From Acidobacteriota bacterium (GTDB lineage: Bacteria > Acidobacteriota > Terriglobia > Bryobacterales > Bryobacteraceae), in assembly GCA_003223115.1 (NCBI GenBank), contig QHXW01000224.1, forward strand, positions 1-39,091: a stretch of 39,091 bases of DNA. The letters run 5' to 3'. A model generated the notes under the pieces. That model had not been told where the DNA came from. It did no database searches and saw only the letters and a program-made list of their open reading frames with translations. Position numbers and translations under genes: made by a program. Positions 32,791 to 39,091 of this stretch are shown piece after piece (the stretch's first letter is position 1; each line of letters starts with the position of its first letter).

Positions 32791-32825
32791 CGTGGGGCGA
32801 AAGTCGTGGTCGAAGTCGAAGATCC

Positions 32826-32861
32826 GCGATTTGCCCGGAATCAGCGATTCTCCCGGAATCC
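32826..32861. repeat. Two tandem 18-base repeats in a convergent gap
   Basis: The unit GCGATTNNCCCGGAATCN occurs twice in direct succession (15 of 18 positions identical), preceded by a related GTCGAAGTCGAAGATCC stretch. It lies between the convergent DUF983 and MBL-fold genes. From memory, similar sequence is dispersed in several bacterial genomes; only one locus is in this window. Confidence 0.55.
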
Positions 32862-32900
32862 GCGTTTTTATTTGGGCTTTCGTCTGCCAGCGCCGTCGCG

Positions 32901-33911
32901 CTATTTCGGATACGTCTTCTGGTATTTGTTGCGGCTGTTGTAGACCGTGATGGTTCCGTCTTCGGTTGCCGAGACTCTGATCCAATTGCCTTCGTCGCCC
33001 TTCTCGTAAACGTTTGCGATCAGCGCTTCCGGCGAATTGTAATCATGGCCGCCCTCCATGGCATAGTGCACTTGCCAGATATCCGGCGCACCGGCCGACG
33101 TGTGCACCGTTTGCCAGGCCTCCGGCGTTCCGCCCTTCCGCGCGCCGTTGTTCATGACAGCCACGCGCGCATGGAGCGCATGTACGATCGCGGGCGCATT
33201 CGAAATGTTCACGCCGTGATGCGTGGTGAGATACAGATCGACCGTGCCGACCTTGTTATTCGGACAGGCCAGCTCGTACTCTTTGTTCCAGGTCAAATCG
33301 CCTAAGTCGATCATCCGGAAATTCCCGTACTGCACCAGAATCCCGACCGACCGCGCATTTTCGGAAGGATCGGCTTCCAGCAGCTTGGTGCCGGCGCACT
33401 CCGGATTCGGCTGACCCGCACTCGGGAGCGGATTCGAAATCGACTCGCCACCCGAGGTCAGCACCGTCACATCCAGGCCCTTGATGGGAATTTTGTCACC
33501 CGGCTTCACCTGCAAGTGTTGCCCCGTCTCGCGCGCCTTCAGGTACCGGGTGTAGAGGCGGGTGCTCTCTTCATCGTGCTCCACGGTTTCACCATGGTCC
33601 ACAAAAGTGCGAACGGGCAACCTGTGCACAAGCTGCGGCACTCCGCCCACGTGATCGCTGTGATAATGCGTGACCACCAGGTAATCGATCTGTTTCACCC
33701 CGGCGCGTTTCGCCGCGGCAGCAATGCGATCCGCATCGCGCATGTTCAACCCGGGCCAGCCGGTGTCCACCAGCATCGACTGCTTGGAAGGAGACACAAT
33801 CAGTGTCGCTTGTCCGCCTTCCACATCCACGAAGTAGATCTCTAAGTCCTTGGCTGCGGGCAGCAGCGCGGCCGAGCACATCAACAGAAAAACAGTTGGA
33901 AAAATGCGCAT
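32901..33911 (-). CDS. Secreted MBL-fold metallohydrolase (ComEC-tail-like)
   Basis: 336 residues with a signal peptide (MRIFPTVFLLMCSAALLPA). The metallo-beta-lactamase fold shows the motif THYHSDHVGG with H82, H84, D86 and H87, and later a DLGDL strand and TTHHGVN that supply further metal ligands. The pattern YFVDVEGGQATLIVSPSKQS is like the C-terminal domain of ComEC and related exported hydrolases. The substrate is unknown and need not be a beta-lactam. It diverges from a five-haem cytochrome gene across 41 bases. Confidence 0.88.
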   Translation of the reverse strand: MRIFPTVFLLMCSAALLPAAKDLEIYFVDVEGGQATLIVSPSKQSMLVDTGWPGLNMRDADRIAAAAKRAGVKQIDYLVVTHYHSDHVGGVPQLVHRLPVRTFVDHGETVEHDEESTRLYTRYLKARETGQHLQVKPGDKIPIKGLDVTVLTSGGESISNPLPSAGQPNPECAGTKLLEADPSENARSVGILVQYGNFRMIDLGDLTWNKEYELACPNNKVGTVDLYLTTHHGVNISNAPAIVHALHARVAVMNNGARKGGTPEAWQTVHTSAGAPDIWQVHYAMEGGHDYNSPEALIANVYEKGDEGNWIRVSATEDGTITVYNSRNKYQKTYPK

Positions 33912-33930
33912 GGCCGAAATCGTATCATAG

Positions 33931-33950
33931 GGACGTACTTGGACGTACTC
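33931..33950. repeat. Tandem 10-base direct repeat in a divergent promoter gap
   Basis: GGACGTACTT is followed directly by GGACGTACTC (9 of 10 identical). It sits in the 41-base gap between the MBL-fold gene and the cytochrome gene, so one-turn spaced repeats could be a regulator site. No regulator is identified. Confidence 0.45.
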
Positions 33951-33952
33951 GT

Positions 33953-35128
33953 GTGAGACTGCGCTACCTGGTCCCGTCGCTCGTCATGGCCCTTGCCGGC
34001 GCTACTCTCGCCAAGGTCAATATCCTCGGTTTCTGGTGGGAAAATCCCTTGCCCTACCAGCGCATGCCGCGGGGCCTCAGCTCCTTGGCAGCCGCGAATT
34101 GCGGCCAGTGTCATCAGGAAATTTACGCCGAGTGGAAAGCTTCGGCGCATGCACACGCACTGAGCGATCTGCAGTTTCAGGAGGAGATGAAAAAGTCGCC
34201 GGAAACGCAATGGCTCTGTTTGAACTGTCACACACCGCTCGAGAACCAGATGGAGCGTATCGCATTCGATGTGCGCAACGGTTCGGCGCGGCAGCCCCTG
34301 TTTCAGAGCAATGCGCTCTTTGACGCCCCATTACATCAGGAGGCAGTCACCTGCGCCGTGTGCCACGTCCGCGATGGCGTGATTTTGGGACCCTACGCCG
34401 ATTCGAACGCGCCTCATCCGGTGCGTCAGGACCGTCGTCTGCTCACCGGTGCAGTGTGTGTCATGTGCCACCAGGCCACGGCGTCTTATGGCGATTCACT
34501 GATATGCACCTTCGATACTGCCAATGAGTGGAAGTCCGGGCCTTACGGCAAGAGTGGCGTTGCCTGTTCCTCCTGCCACATGCCGCCCGTCCAGCGTGCA
34601 GTAGCAAACGGCGGTCCATCGCGGCGCTCGCGCAGGCATTTATTTTTCGGCAGCAAGATTCCCAAACAAATGCGTCTCAGCAGGAGCGAGCTCGGCGATT
34701 ACAAGCTTTACCGTCCAGGACTCTCGGTCGAAATTCTCTCCGCCAAGCGCACCGGTGACCTGGCGCTGATCACACTGAAACTGAAAAACGCGCGCGCCGG
34801 ACACATGCTGCCGACCGGCGATCCGGAACGTTTCATCCGCGTGGACTTGAAGCTTGTTGCAGGCGATCAGGTGATCGATTCCAAATCGCTGAGAATTGGT
34901 CAAAAGTGGGAGTGGTGGCCCAAAGCGCGCAAACTGGATGACAACCGCCTGAAGCCGCTCGAAGAACGCACCGAAACGGTTCAATTGCACCTAACCCGTC
35001 CGGCAGCGCTCCACATTTCGGTATCCAATTGTCGGCTTTCGGAAGAGAACGCCCGCTATCATAATCTGATCGGCCGGTACCCGCTGGAGTCAAAGGTGCT
35101 AGACCTGGCCCCGTACCCTTTGAAATGA
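33953..35128 (+). CDS. Exported pentahaem c-type cytochrome
   Basis: About 391 residues from a GTG at 33953; an upstream frame extension would overlap the MBL-fold gene, and an ATG 11 codons in (33986) is the alternative. The N-terminus is a signal anchor (RYLVPSLVMALAGATLA). Five haem sites are seen: CGQCH (50-54), CLNCH (89-93), CAVCH (134-138), CVMCH (169-173) and CSSCH (205-209). The layout resembles the cytochrome c-554 type fold, followed by a beta-rich C-terminal domain (about 250-390) with AGHMLPTGDPERFIR. It likely carries electrons in the periplasm or at the surface; partner unknown. Confidence 0.88.
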   Translation: MRLRYLVPSLVMALAGATLAKVNILGFWWENPLPYQRMPRGLSSLAAANCGQCHQEIYAEWKASAHAHALSDLQFQEEMKKSPETQWLCLNCHTPLENQMERIAFDVRNGSARQPLFQSNALFDAPLHQEAVTCAVCHVRDGVILGPYADSNAPHPVRQDRRLLTGAVCVMCHQATASYGDSLICTFDTANEWKSGPYGKSGVACSSCHMPPVQRAVANGGPSRRSRRHLFFGSKIPKQMRLSRSELGDYKLYRPGLSVEILSAKRTGDLALITLKLKNARAGHMLPTGDPERFIRVDLKLVAGDQVIDSKSLRIGQKWEWWPKARKLDDNRLKPLEERTETVQLHLTRPAALHISVSNCRLSEENARYHNLIGRYPLESKVLDLAPYPLK

Positions 35129-35301
35129 ACGGAGGAAGCGGCGCCCGAAGCGCCAGCGTAGGACTTGGGACTCAATGAGGGTCGTCGGGAGGCCCTCAAA
35201 TGCGGCTTGCGACTATATCGCATGAAAGTGCGTTCATCCGTGGTTCCGGATACCTCGTTGCCGGAACATTCGCTTCTGGCGTAACGTATTGAAGGATATA
35301 G

Positions 35302-35751
35302 ATGCCCTTTTGCAGCAGTTGCGGGAACACGGTGAACCCCACGGACCAGTTCTGCGCCAAGTGTGGAGCGCGGCAGCCGATCGCAGGTCCGCATCCGGTC
35401 GATCCGTTGGCCGGGATTACTCCGCGGACCGCCTCCATCCTTTGCTACATACCTGGAATCGGCTGGATCGCATCGGTCATTGTGCTGGCAGCCGACAAGT
35501 TCCGAAATAACCGCATCGTCCGCTTTCACGCTTTCCAGGGCCTGTACTTGTTCGTGGCATGGCTGATTGTCGAATGGGTGATCAGCCCGATTTTCCGCGA
35601 AATTCACTACCCCATCTTGCGTGTCGACAAACTGCTGAACATCCTCATTCTGTTTCTCTGGATCTTCATGATCATCAAAACCAGCAAGGAGGAAGCATAC
35701 TCCCTGCCGATCATCGGTGAGCTGGCGCAAAAATCAGCAGCGGAACATTAA
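35302..35751 (+). CDS. Zinc-ribbon membrane protein (DUF4870-like)
   Basis: 149 residues; AAGGA seven bases before the ATG. The head is a zinc ribbon with CSSC (4-7) and CAKC (18-21). Membrane segments follow at about 52-68, 82-102 and 110-126, with a conserved-looking FRNNRIVRFHAFQGLYL between them, as in DUF4870/chloroplast-import-Tic20-like proteins. Function unknown. Confidence 0.82.
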   Translation: MPFCSSCGNTVNPTDQFCAKCGARQPIAGPHPVDPLAGITPRTASILCYIPGIGWIASVIVLAADKFRNNRIVRFHAFQGLYLFVAWLIVEWVISPIFREIHYPILRVDKLLNILILFLWIFMIIKTSKEEAYSLPIIGELAQKSAAEH

Positions 35752-35982
35752 ATCCATCGCGCATTTACGACGCATCAACAATTTCGACGTGTGCTGACAT
35801 GGCAGCCGTTCAACCTGTCATTCAAAATCTCGCACCGTGCAACACAACAAACGTAAAATTCCACGCCGAGCCTCCGAGCCTCTTGCCCGCAATAAATCGA
35901 AGTGATAATGTAGCCGGGAGTCCAAAGGGGAGTGCTCAACCGGCTGTCTAACGGTCGATTGACACATTAAAACGGGGGGGAA

Positions 35983-36790
35983 ATGTCGTCTAGCGGTGTT
36001 TTTCGCGTTACATGTGTCGCAGTCGTTGTGGCTCTGGCAGCCCTGCTTTTGTTCCCCGTCACGATAGTAGGTCAGCAGGTTTATGGCAGCATTTACGGCA
36101 GCGTCGTGGATGTGTCCGGTGCCGGTATTCCAAATGCCAACGTCTCCGTCACGGAGCTCACTAAGAACATTCAGCTAAAAGCTGTAACCAACGAATCGGG
36201 CAATTATCGCCTCGGCCAGTTGATTCCTGGAAACTACCGCGTCGAGGTCGAAGCCAAAGGTTTCCGGAAGGCTGTGACCGACACCGAGGTGCGCGTGGAT
36301 CAGGCGGCGCGCGCTGACTTCGCGCTCGAGTTGGGAGCTGTCACCGAGACGGTGGAAGTCACTGCGGCTACGCCGGTTCTGCAGTCTGACCGCTCGGATG
36401 TCGCCACCACTTTCAGCTCAAAAGAGCTGATTGAGCTACCTTCGTTCGATCGCAACTTCCAGGCTCACCTGCTCCTCTCCCCAGGCACCAATCTGCTTGG
36501 CTGGCAGCACGCTTCGAGCGAAAACCCGCAGGGCAGCCACCAGATCACTGTAAACGGCCAGCCGTTCAGCGCCTTCAGCGGGCAGTTGCACTGGTTGGTG
36601 CCGAGCGAATATCCGAGATTGGTGCCGGCGTCCCCGTTGATAAAGAAGGCGGGCATTCCGGCAATCCCGATGGAACCGGACGCCTGCCGTTTGCGAACAA
36701 CGTGATTCCCGCCAGCAAAGTGAGCAAACAGGCTCTGGTAATCATGAAGTATCTGCCGGAGCCGAACGCGGTGGATCAAGGCGGCACGCG
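35983..36790 (+). pseudogene. Rearranged N-terminal fragment of a TonB-dependent receptor
   Basis: The first 200 residues are intact: signal peptide (VALAALLLFPVTIVGQQ), a carboxypeptidase-regulatory-like domain (SVVDVSGAGIPNANVSV, GNYRLGQLIPGNYRVEV), and the start of a plug (FDRNFQAHLLLSPG, QITVNGQPFSAFSG). The sequence then jumps. From about 36640 a second frame (-1) encodes a short piece normally found in the barrel (RLPFANNVIPASKVSKQAL, then IMKYLPEPN). The several hundred residues between are missing and the rest of the barrel is absent. The 5' end has a G-run ribosome-binding region. The fragment ends against a minus-strand gene remnant at about 36790-36810. Confidence 0.8.
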
Positions 36791-36804
36791 CCGGCTTCGG
36801 TCAC

Positions 36805-37413
36805 AACATCCATGCCAGAGAATCCCGGTTGGCCATCGGCGCCATCACGCGGGCGTAATGAGCGCGCACGATCGAGAACCACGTTGGCATGATGCACCAC
36901 ACGCTTGTTCCCCGGCCGCAATTCAATGGCGCGGATAAAGCGGGTTTGTTTGAGCTCGAGCGGCACCACGAAGTTGCGGAACACATCACCGCTACTTGCG
37001 GGCAACGTGAACGGACGAGGAATTTGCGCTACCAGATCAGGCGGCCCCAACTCCCATCCTTCTGGAAAATGTGGCGCGGCAGGCAGATCGGCTGGATTGC
37101 CCTCTAGTGTTCCGCTCTCTACCCATTGCGCGAATAGCCGGATCTGGCCGTCAGAAAGCCGGCGCGTAGCTTCGAAGTCACCGTACCCGGGCGCCGGGGG
37201 CCACGGCGGCATGTAACTCCGCCCCGTCACCGCCACAATCTGTCAAGCGTGGCTCTTGACCTCCTCGTAGGTGAGCAGAGGGAATGGCGCGGCTTCTCCT
37301 GGCCGGTGACATGGCGCGCAGGAGTGAAAGATGATGGGCGCAATATCCTTGTTAAAGGTGATGGGTTCGGCAACCACGGGTAGTGCCAGCAGCACTCCGG
37401 CCAGATACCTCAC
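36805..37413 (-). pseudogene. Truncated haem/copper-monooxygenase-type protein gene with in-frame TGA
   Basis: The start is a GTG at 37413 overlapping the redoxin stop (GTGA). The frame begins with a signal peptide and DIAPIIFHSCAPCHRPGEA (haem site CAPCH), then LTYEEVKSHA. It meets a TGA at 37243-37245, and continues in the same frame with QIVAVTGRSYMPPWPP, RRLSDGQIRLFAQWVESG and IELRPGNKRVVHHANVV. In the family the stop position is normally Arg (HARQI, from memory), so CGA to TGA is a one-base nonsense change. The frame is lost after GFSGMD near 36810, where the copper-monooxygenase part should begin. So the gene is both nonsense-mutated and 3'-truncated. Confidence 0.85.
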
Positions 37414-37913
37414 CGCAGCGGCTCGATCGCGCAGCCCACGGCCTCGGTACGGCGAGCGCGCGGGTCGTGCCCAGCCAGCACCGCCGCGAGCGCGTCTTCC
37501 AGATCATGCACCGATGGTGTGGACCGCACCTGCGCAACGCTCACATATTGATTGTCGATTCTGCCGCGATACACCAGGCGGCCGCGCAAGAACAGCGCCG
37601 CTTCAGGCGTAACATGAACGCGAGCTCTCGCAACGTAAAGATGTTTCGGATCGGCAACACCGGTAATTGTGTAGCCGTATTCGCGACGGTGGCGCTCGAT
37701 CGATTCTTCGGTTACTCCCGCTTCGGGATACACCAGTTCAAATGTCACGCCTTGCTTGTGGAACCGCTGTGCGATCCGCTGAATCTCCGGTGCGTAACGA
37801 TTCGAGACAGGGCAGTCCGTGCGCACAAAAAACAGCACCAGCACACTTTCGTTGAAGGGCGGCAGTTCGCCGGTCTGCATGGCGAGAAAGGAAGCTACCA
37901 GAAGCGCGATCAC
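37410..37913 (-). CDS. Exported redoxin/thioredoxin-fold protein
   Basis: 167 residues from a GTG at 37913, just after an in-frame TAG, opening a signal peptide (IALLVASFLAMQTG). The thioredoxin-like fold is shown by VLVLFFVRTDCPVSNRYAPE with Cys34 alone (no CxxC), so peroxiredoxin- or SCO-like chemistry is likelier than disulfide exchange. Later GVTFELVYPEAG, VTPEAALFLRG and YRGRIDNQYV are typical. Its stop overlaps the start of the damaged haem/monooxygenase gene by four bases; in Acidobacteriota such redoxins commonly pair with that family. Its partner is lost here, so it may be an orphan. Confidence 0.82.
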   Translation of the reverse strand: MIALLVASFLAMQTGELPPFNESVLVLFFVRTDCPVSNRYAPEIQRIAQRFHKQGVTFELVYPEAGVTEESIERHRREYGYTITGVADPKHLYVARARVHVTPEAALFLRGRLVYRGRIDNQYVSVAQVRSTPSVHDLEDALAAVLAGHDPRARRTEAVGCAIEPLR

Positions 37914-37979
37914 CAGCCGCCAGTCCTAGAACAAATTCTGGCACAAGTTATCTCTATTGAGCGTATGCCTGACTCCTTG

Positions 37980-38006
37980 GTGGGACAGGCGCTCTCGCCT
38001 GTCGAC
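37980..38006. repeat. REP-like hairpin repeat, copy 2 (inverted)
   Basis: The reverse complement matches the element at 32397-32423 at 26 of 27 positions. The only mismatch is in the hairpin loop (a G for an A), while both arms are conserved. It lies upstream of the TPR gene and downstream of nothing obvious. Confidence 0.75.
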
Positions 38007-38111
38007 TGTCCTTTGTAGCGCGCCGCTGGCGCGGGTTGTGCGGCAGACTTGCGGATTTTCCAGGTGATTCCTGCGGTCAATCTTCTAGAATGGAGTCGAG
38101 GCTTCTCTCGT

Positions 38112-39091
38112 TTGCGTTTCACGCTGTTTCTGTTGTGCGTTGCGGCAATCGGCGTAGCTCAAACGCGTCGCACCGCAACTCCTGTCTGGCGCGCCGAAGT
38201 CGACGCTCTGAAGGTCACGGGGGACGCTGCCGCGGCGGTCGCGAAGCTCGAGCAGCTGGAGCAAACATCAAAACCCTCGGCGGCGCTCGAAGACGAGATG
38301 GGATTCTTGCTGGCAGTTCTCAATCGAGGACCCGAAGCTATCGATCGCTTCCGCAAGGCCCCGGCCATTGATCCCAACTTTGCCGCCGCGCATTATCACC
38401 TGGGAGTGGCGCTGTGGCTCGCGGGCAATCATCAGGAGGCGGTTCCCTCGCTCGAAAAGGCCGCCCGTATGGGGCCGAAGATCTTCGACTATCGCTATCG
38501 CTATGGCGCGGCACTCACCGAGCTCGCCCGGTTTACCGATGCCGCCACCGAACTAAAAGCAGCTATCGAGTTGCAGGCGAACAACGCAGCCACCTGGAAT
38601 CAGCTTGGTATCGCTCTTCAACGCCAGGGAGATCCCACGTCCGCGGCCGAAGCTTATTCCAAGGCTGTCGGTCTCGAGCCGCGCAATTCCGACTTCCACA
38701 ACAATTACGGCCTGATGTTGCTTGAAACGGGCGCTCCTGAAAAAGCCATCGCTCAGTTTCAGGCCGTGCTGGCGTCTGACCCGCGCAACCAGGGCTCGCT
38801 CGGCAACATCGGCCTGGCTTACCTCAATCAGGGCAATCTGAGCAAGGCGATCGAGCAATTCGAACATGTCCTGCAACTCGATCCCACTTCCGCCCCCGTT
38901 CAATACAACCTCGGCCTCGCCTATAAGCAGAAGGACGACCTGGCAAACGCCAAGGTGCACCTGCGACTCGCCACCGAACTCGATCCGCGGATCGCCGAAG
39001 CGCATTACACACTCGGCGTGGTCCACTGGCAGGACGGTGAGTTCGCCGATGCCATCCGCGAATTGCGGGCTGCTGCCGCCGTGAATCCTCA
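38112..39091 (+). CDS. Exported tetratricopeptide-repeat protein, 3' end outside window
   Basis: Over 326 residues, open at the right edge. A TTG at 38112 is favoured as start: GAGG lies nine bases upstream and the reading opens a signal peptide (RFTLFLLCVAAIGVAQ). A GTG at 38064 is the alternative. From about residue 40 there are tandem TPR units with the standard A-x-x-x-Y-x-x-G-x-A-L and P-x-x-A pattern (AAAHYHLGVALWLAGNHQEA, ATWNQLGIALQRQGD, GSLGNIGLAYLNQGN, VQYNLGLAYKQKDD). It is a scaffold for protein contacts outside the cytoplasm. Partner unknown. Confidence 0.82.
   Translation, partial: MRFTLFLLCVAAIGVAQTRRTATPVWRAEVDALKVTGDAAAAVAKLEQLEQTSKPSAALEDEMGFLLAVLNRGPEAIDRFRKAPAIDPNFAAAHYHLGVALWLAGNHQEAVPSLEKAARMGPKIFDYRYRYGAALTELARFTDAATELKAAIELQANNAATWNQLGIALQRQGDPTSAAEAYSKAVGLEPRNSDFHNNYGLMLLETGAPEKAIAQFQAVLASDPRNQGSLGNIGLAYLNQGNLSKAIEQFEHVLQLDPTSAPVQYNLGLAYKQKDDLANAKVHLRLATELDPRIAEAHYTLGVVHWQDGEFADAIRELRAAAAVNP

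Noticed and set aside
35140-35154. GGCGC/GCGCC mini-hairpin after the cytochrome gene as a terminator
   Set aside because: Only a five-base stem and no T tract.
35958-35964. TTGACA before the TonB receptor fragment as a promoter
   Set aside because: A 17-base spacer would place the -10 box inside the coding region, where no good box is seen.
1-39091. CRISPR arrays, tRNA or rRNA genes
   Set aside because: No spaced direct repeat array, cloverleaf or rRNA signature was recognised on reading; a tRNA or Rfam scan was not possible.

Overview
The window looks like a chromosome segment from an acidobacterium, probably of the Solibacter/Bryobacter group. This is an inference from content. It carries a VWFA-related protein of the acidobacterial type, a carboxypeptidase-regulatory/TonB receptor remnant, a PEP-CTERM remnant, a TIGR02604/TIGR02603-like dehydrogenase with haem domain, and many Tat- or Sec-exported catabolic enzymes. 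LpxC shows an LPS-type outer membrane. No rRNA, tRNA, CRISPR array or prophage was seen. Several genes carry frame lesions. These may be real decay or, for single-base cases, assembly errors.

Layout. 1-1000: decayed IS630-type transposase running off the left edge, with a likely programmed -1 frameshift site plus a second, unprogrammed lesion. 1038-4547 (minus): secreted GH3 enzyme, single-domain response regulator, VWFA protein. 4756-10073: long-chain polyprenyl diphosphate synthase, a FecR/Trp-rich/proline-rich secreted protein (minus), and RNase R. 10124-13570: a BlaI-type repressor and M56 (BlaR1-like) protease pair, with a near-consensus promoter overlapped by a perfect palindrome. The protease lacks the beta-lactam sensor domain and instead carries a coiled coil and nine repeats of almost exactly 34 residues. 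13819-14206: broken PEP-CTERM gene (minus).

14377-18560: translationally coupled polysaccharide-deacetylase-like protein and a 986-residue dehydrogenase/HEAT/cytochrome c protein. 18647-19208: bacterioferritin-type gene with a frame break near its N-terminus. 19436-24518: DinB-like protein, a small recombinase-like protein, an unlisted 52-residue basic protein, lpxC, and polA with a degenerate proofreading domain. 24550-25098: ParD/ParE-type toxin-antitoxin pair with 10-bp-period operator repeats.

25230-32366: an unknown 133-residue protein, a conserved uncharacterised protein (minus), then an apparent sugar or polyol catabolism cluster of two tandem Tat-exported TIM-barrel isomerases and two Tat-exported Gfo/Idh/MocA oxidoreductases. 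32397-35751: a REP-like hairpin repeat, a DUF983 protein, a secreted MBL-fold hydrolase diverging from a five-haem cytochrome, and a zinc-ribbon membrane protein. 35983-37913: a scar where a rearranged TonB receptor fragment (plus) meets a truncated, nonsense-mutated haem/ascorbate-monooxygenase-type gene (minus), followed by its partner redoxin. 37980-39091: second inverted copy of the REP-like repeat, then an exported TPR protein that runs off the right edge.

The best candidates for undescribed biology are the M56 protein with its 34-residue repeat array and its promoter/operator, and the dispersed hairpin repeat. The 35983-37413 junction is a clear record of rearrangement.
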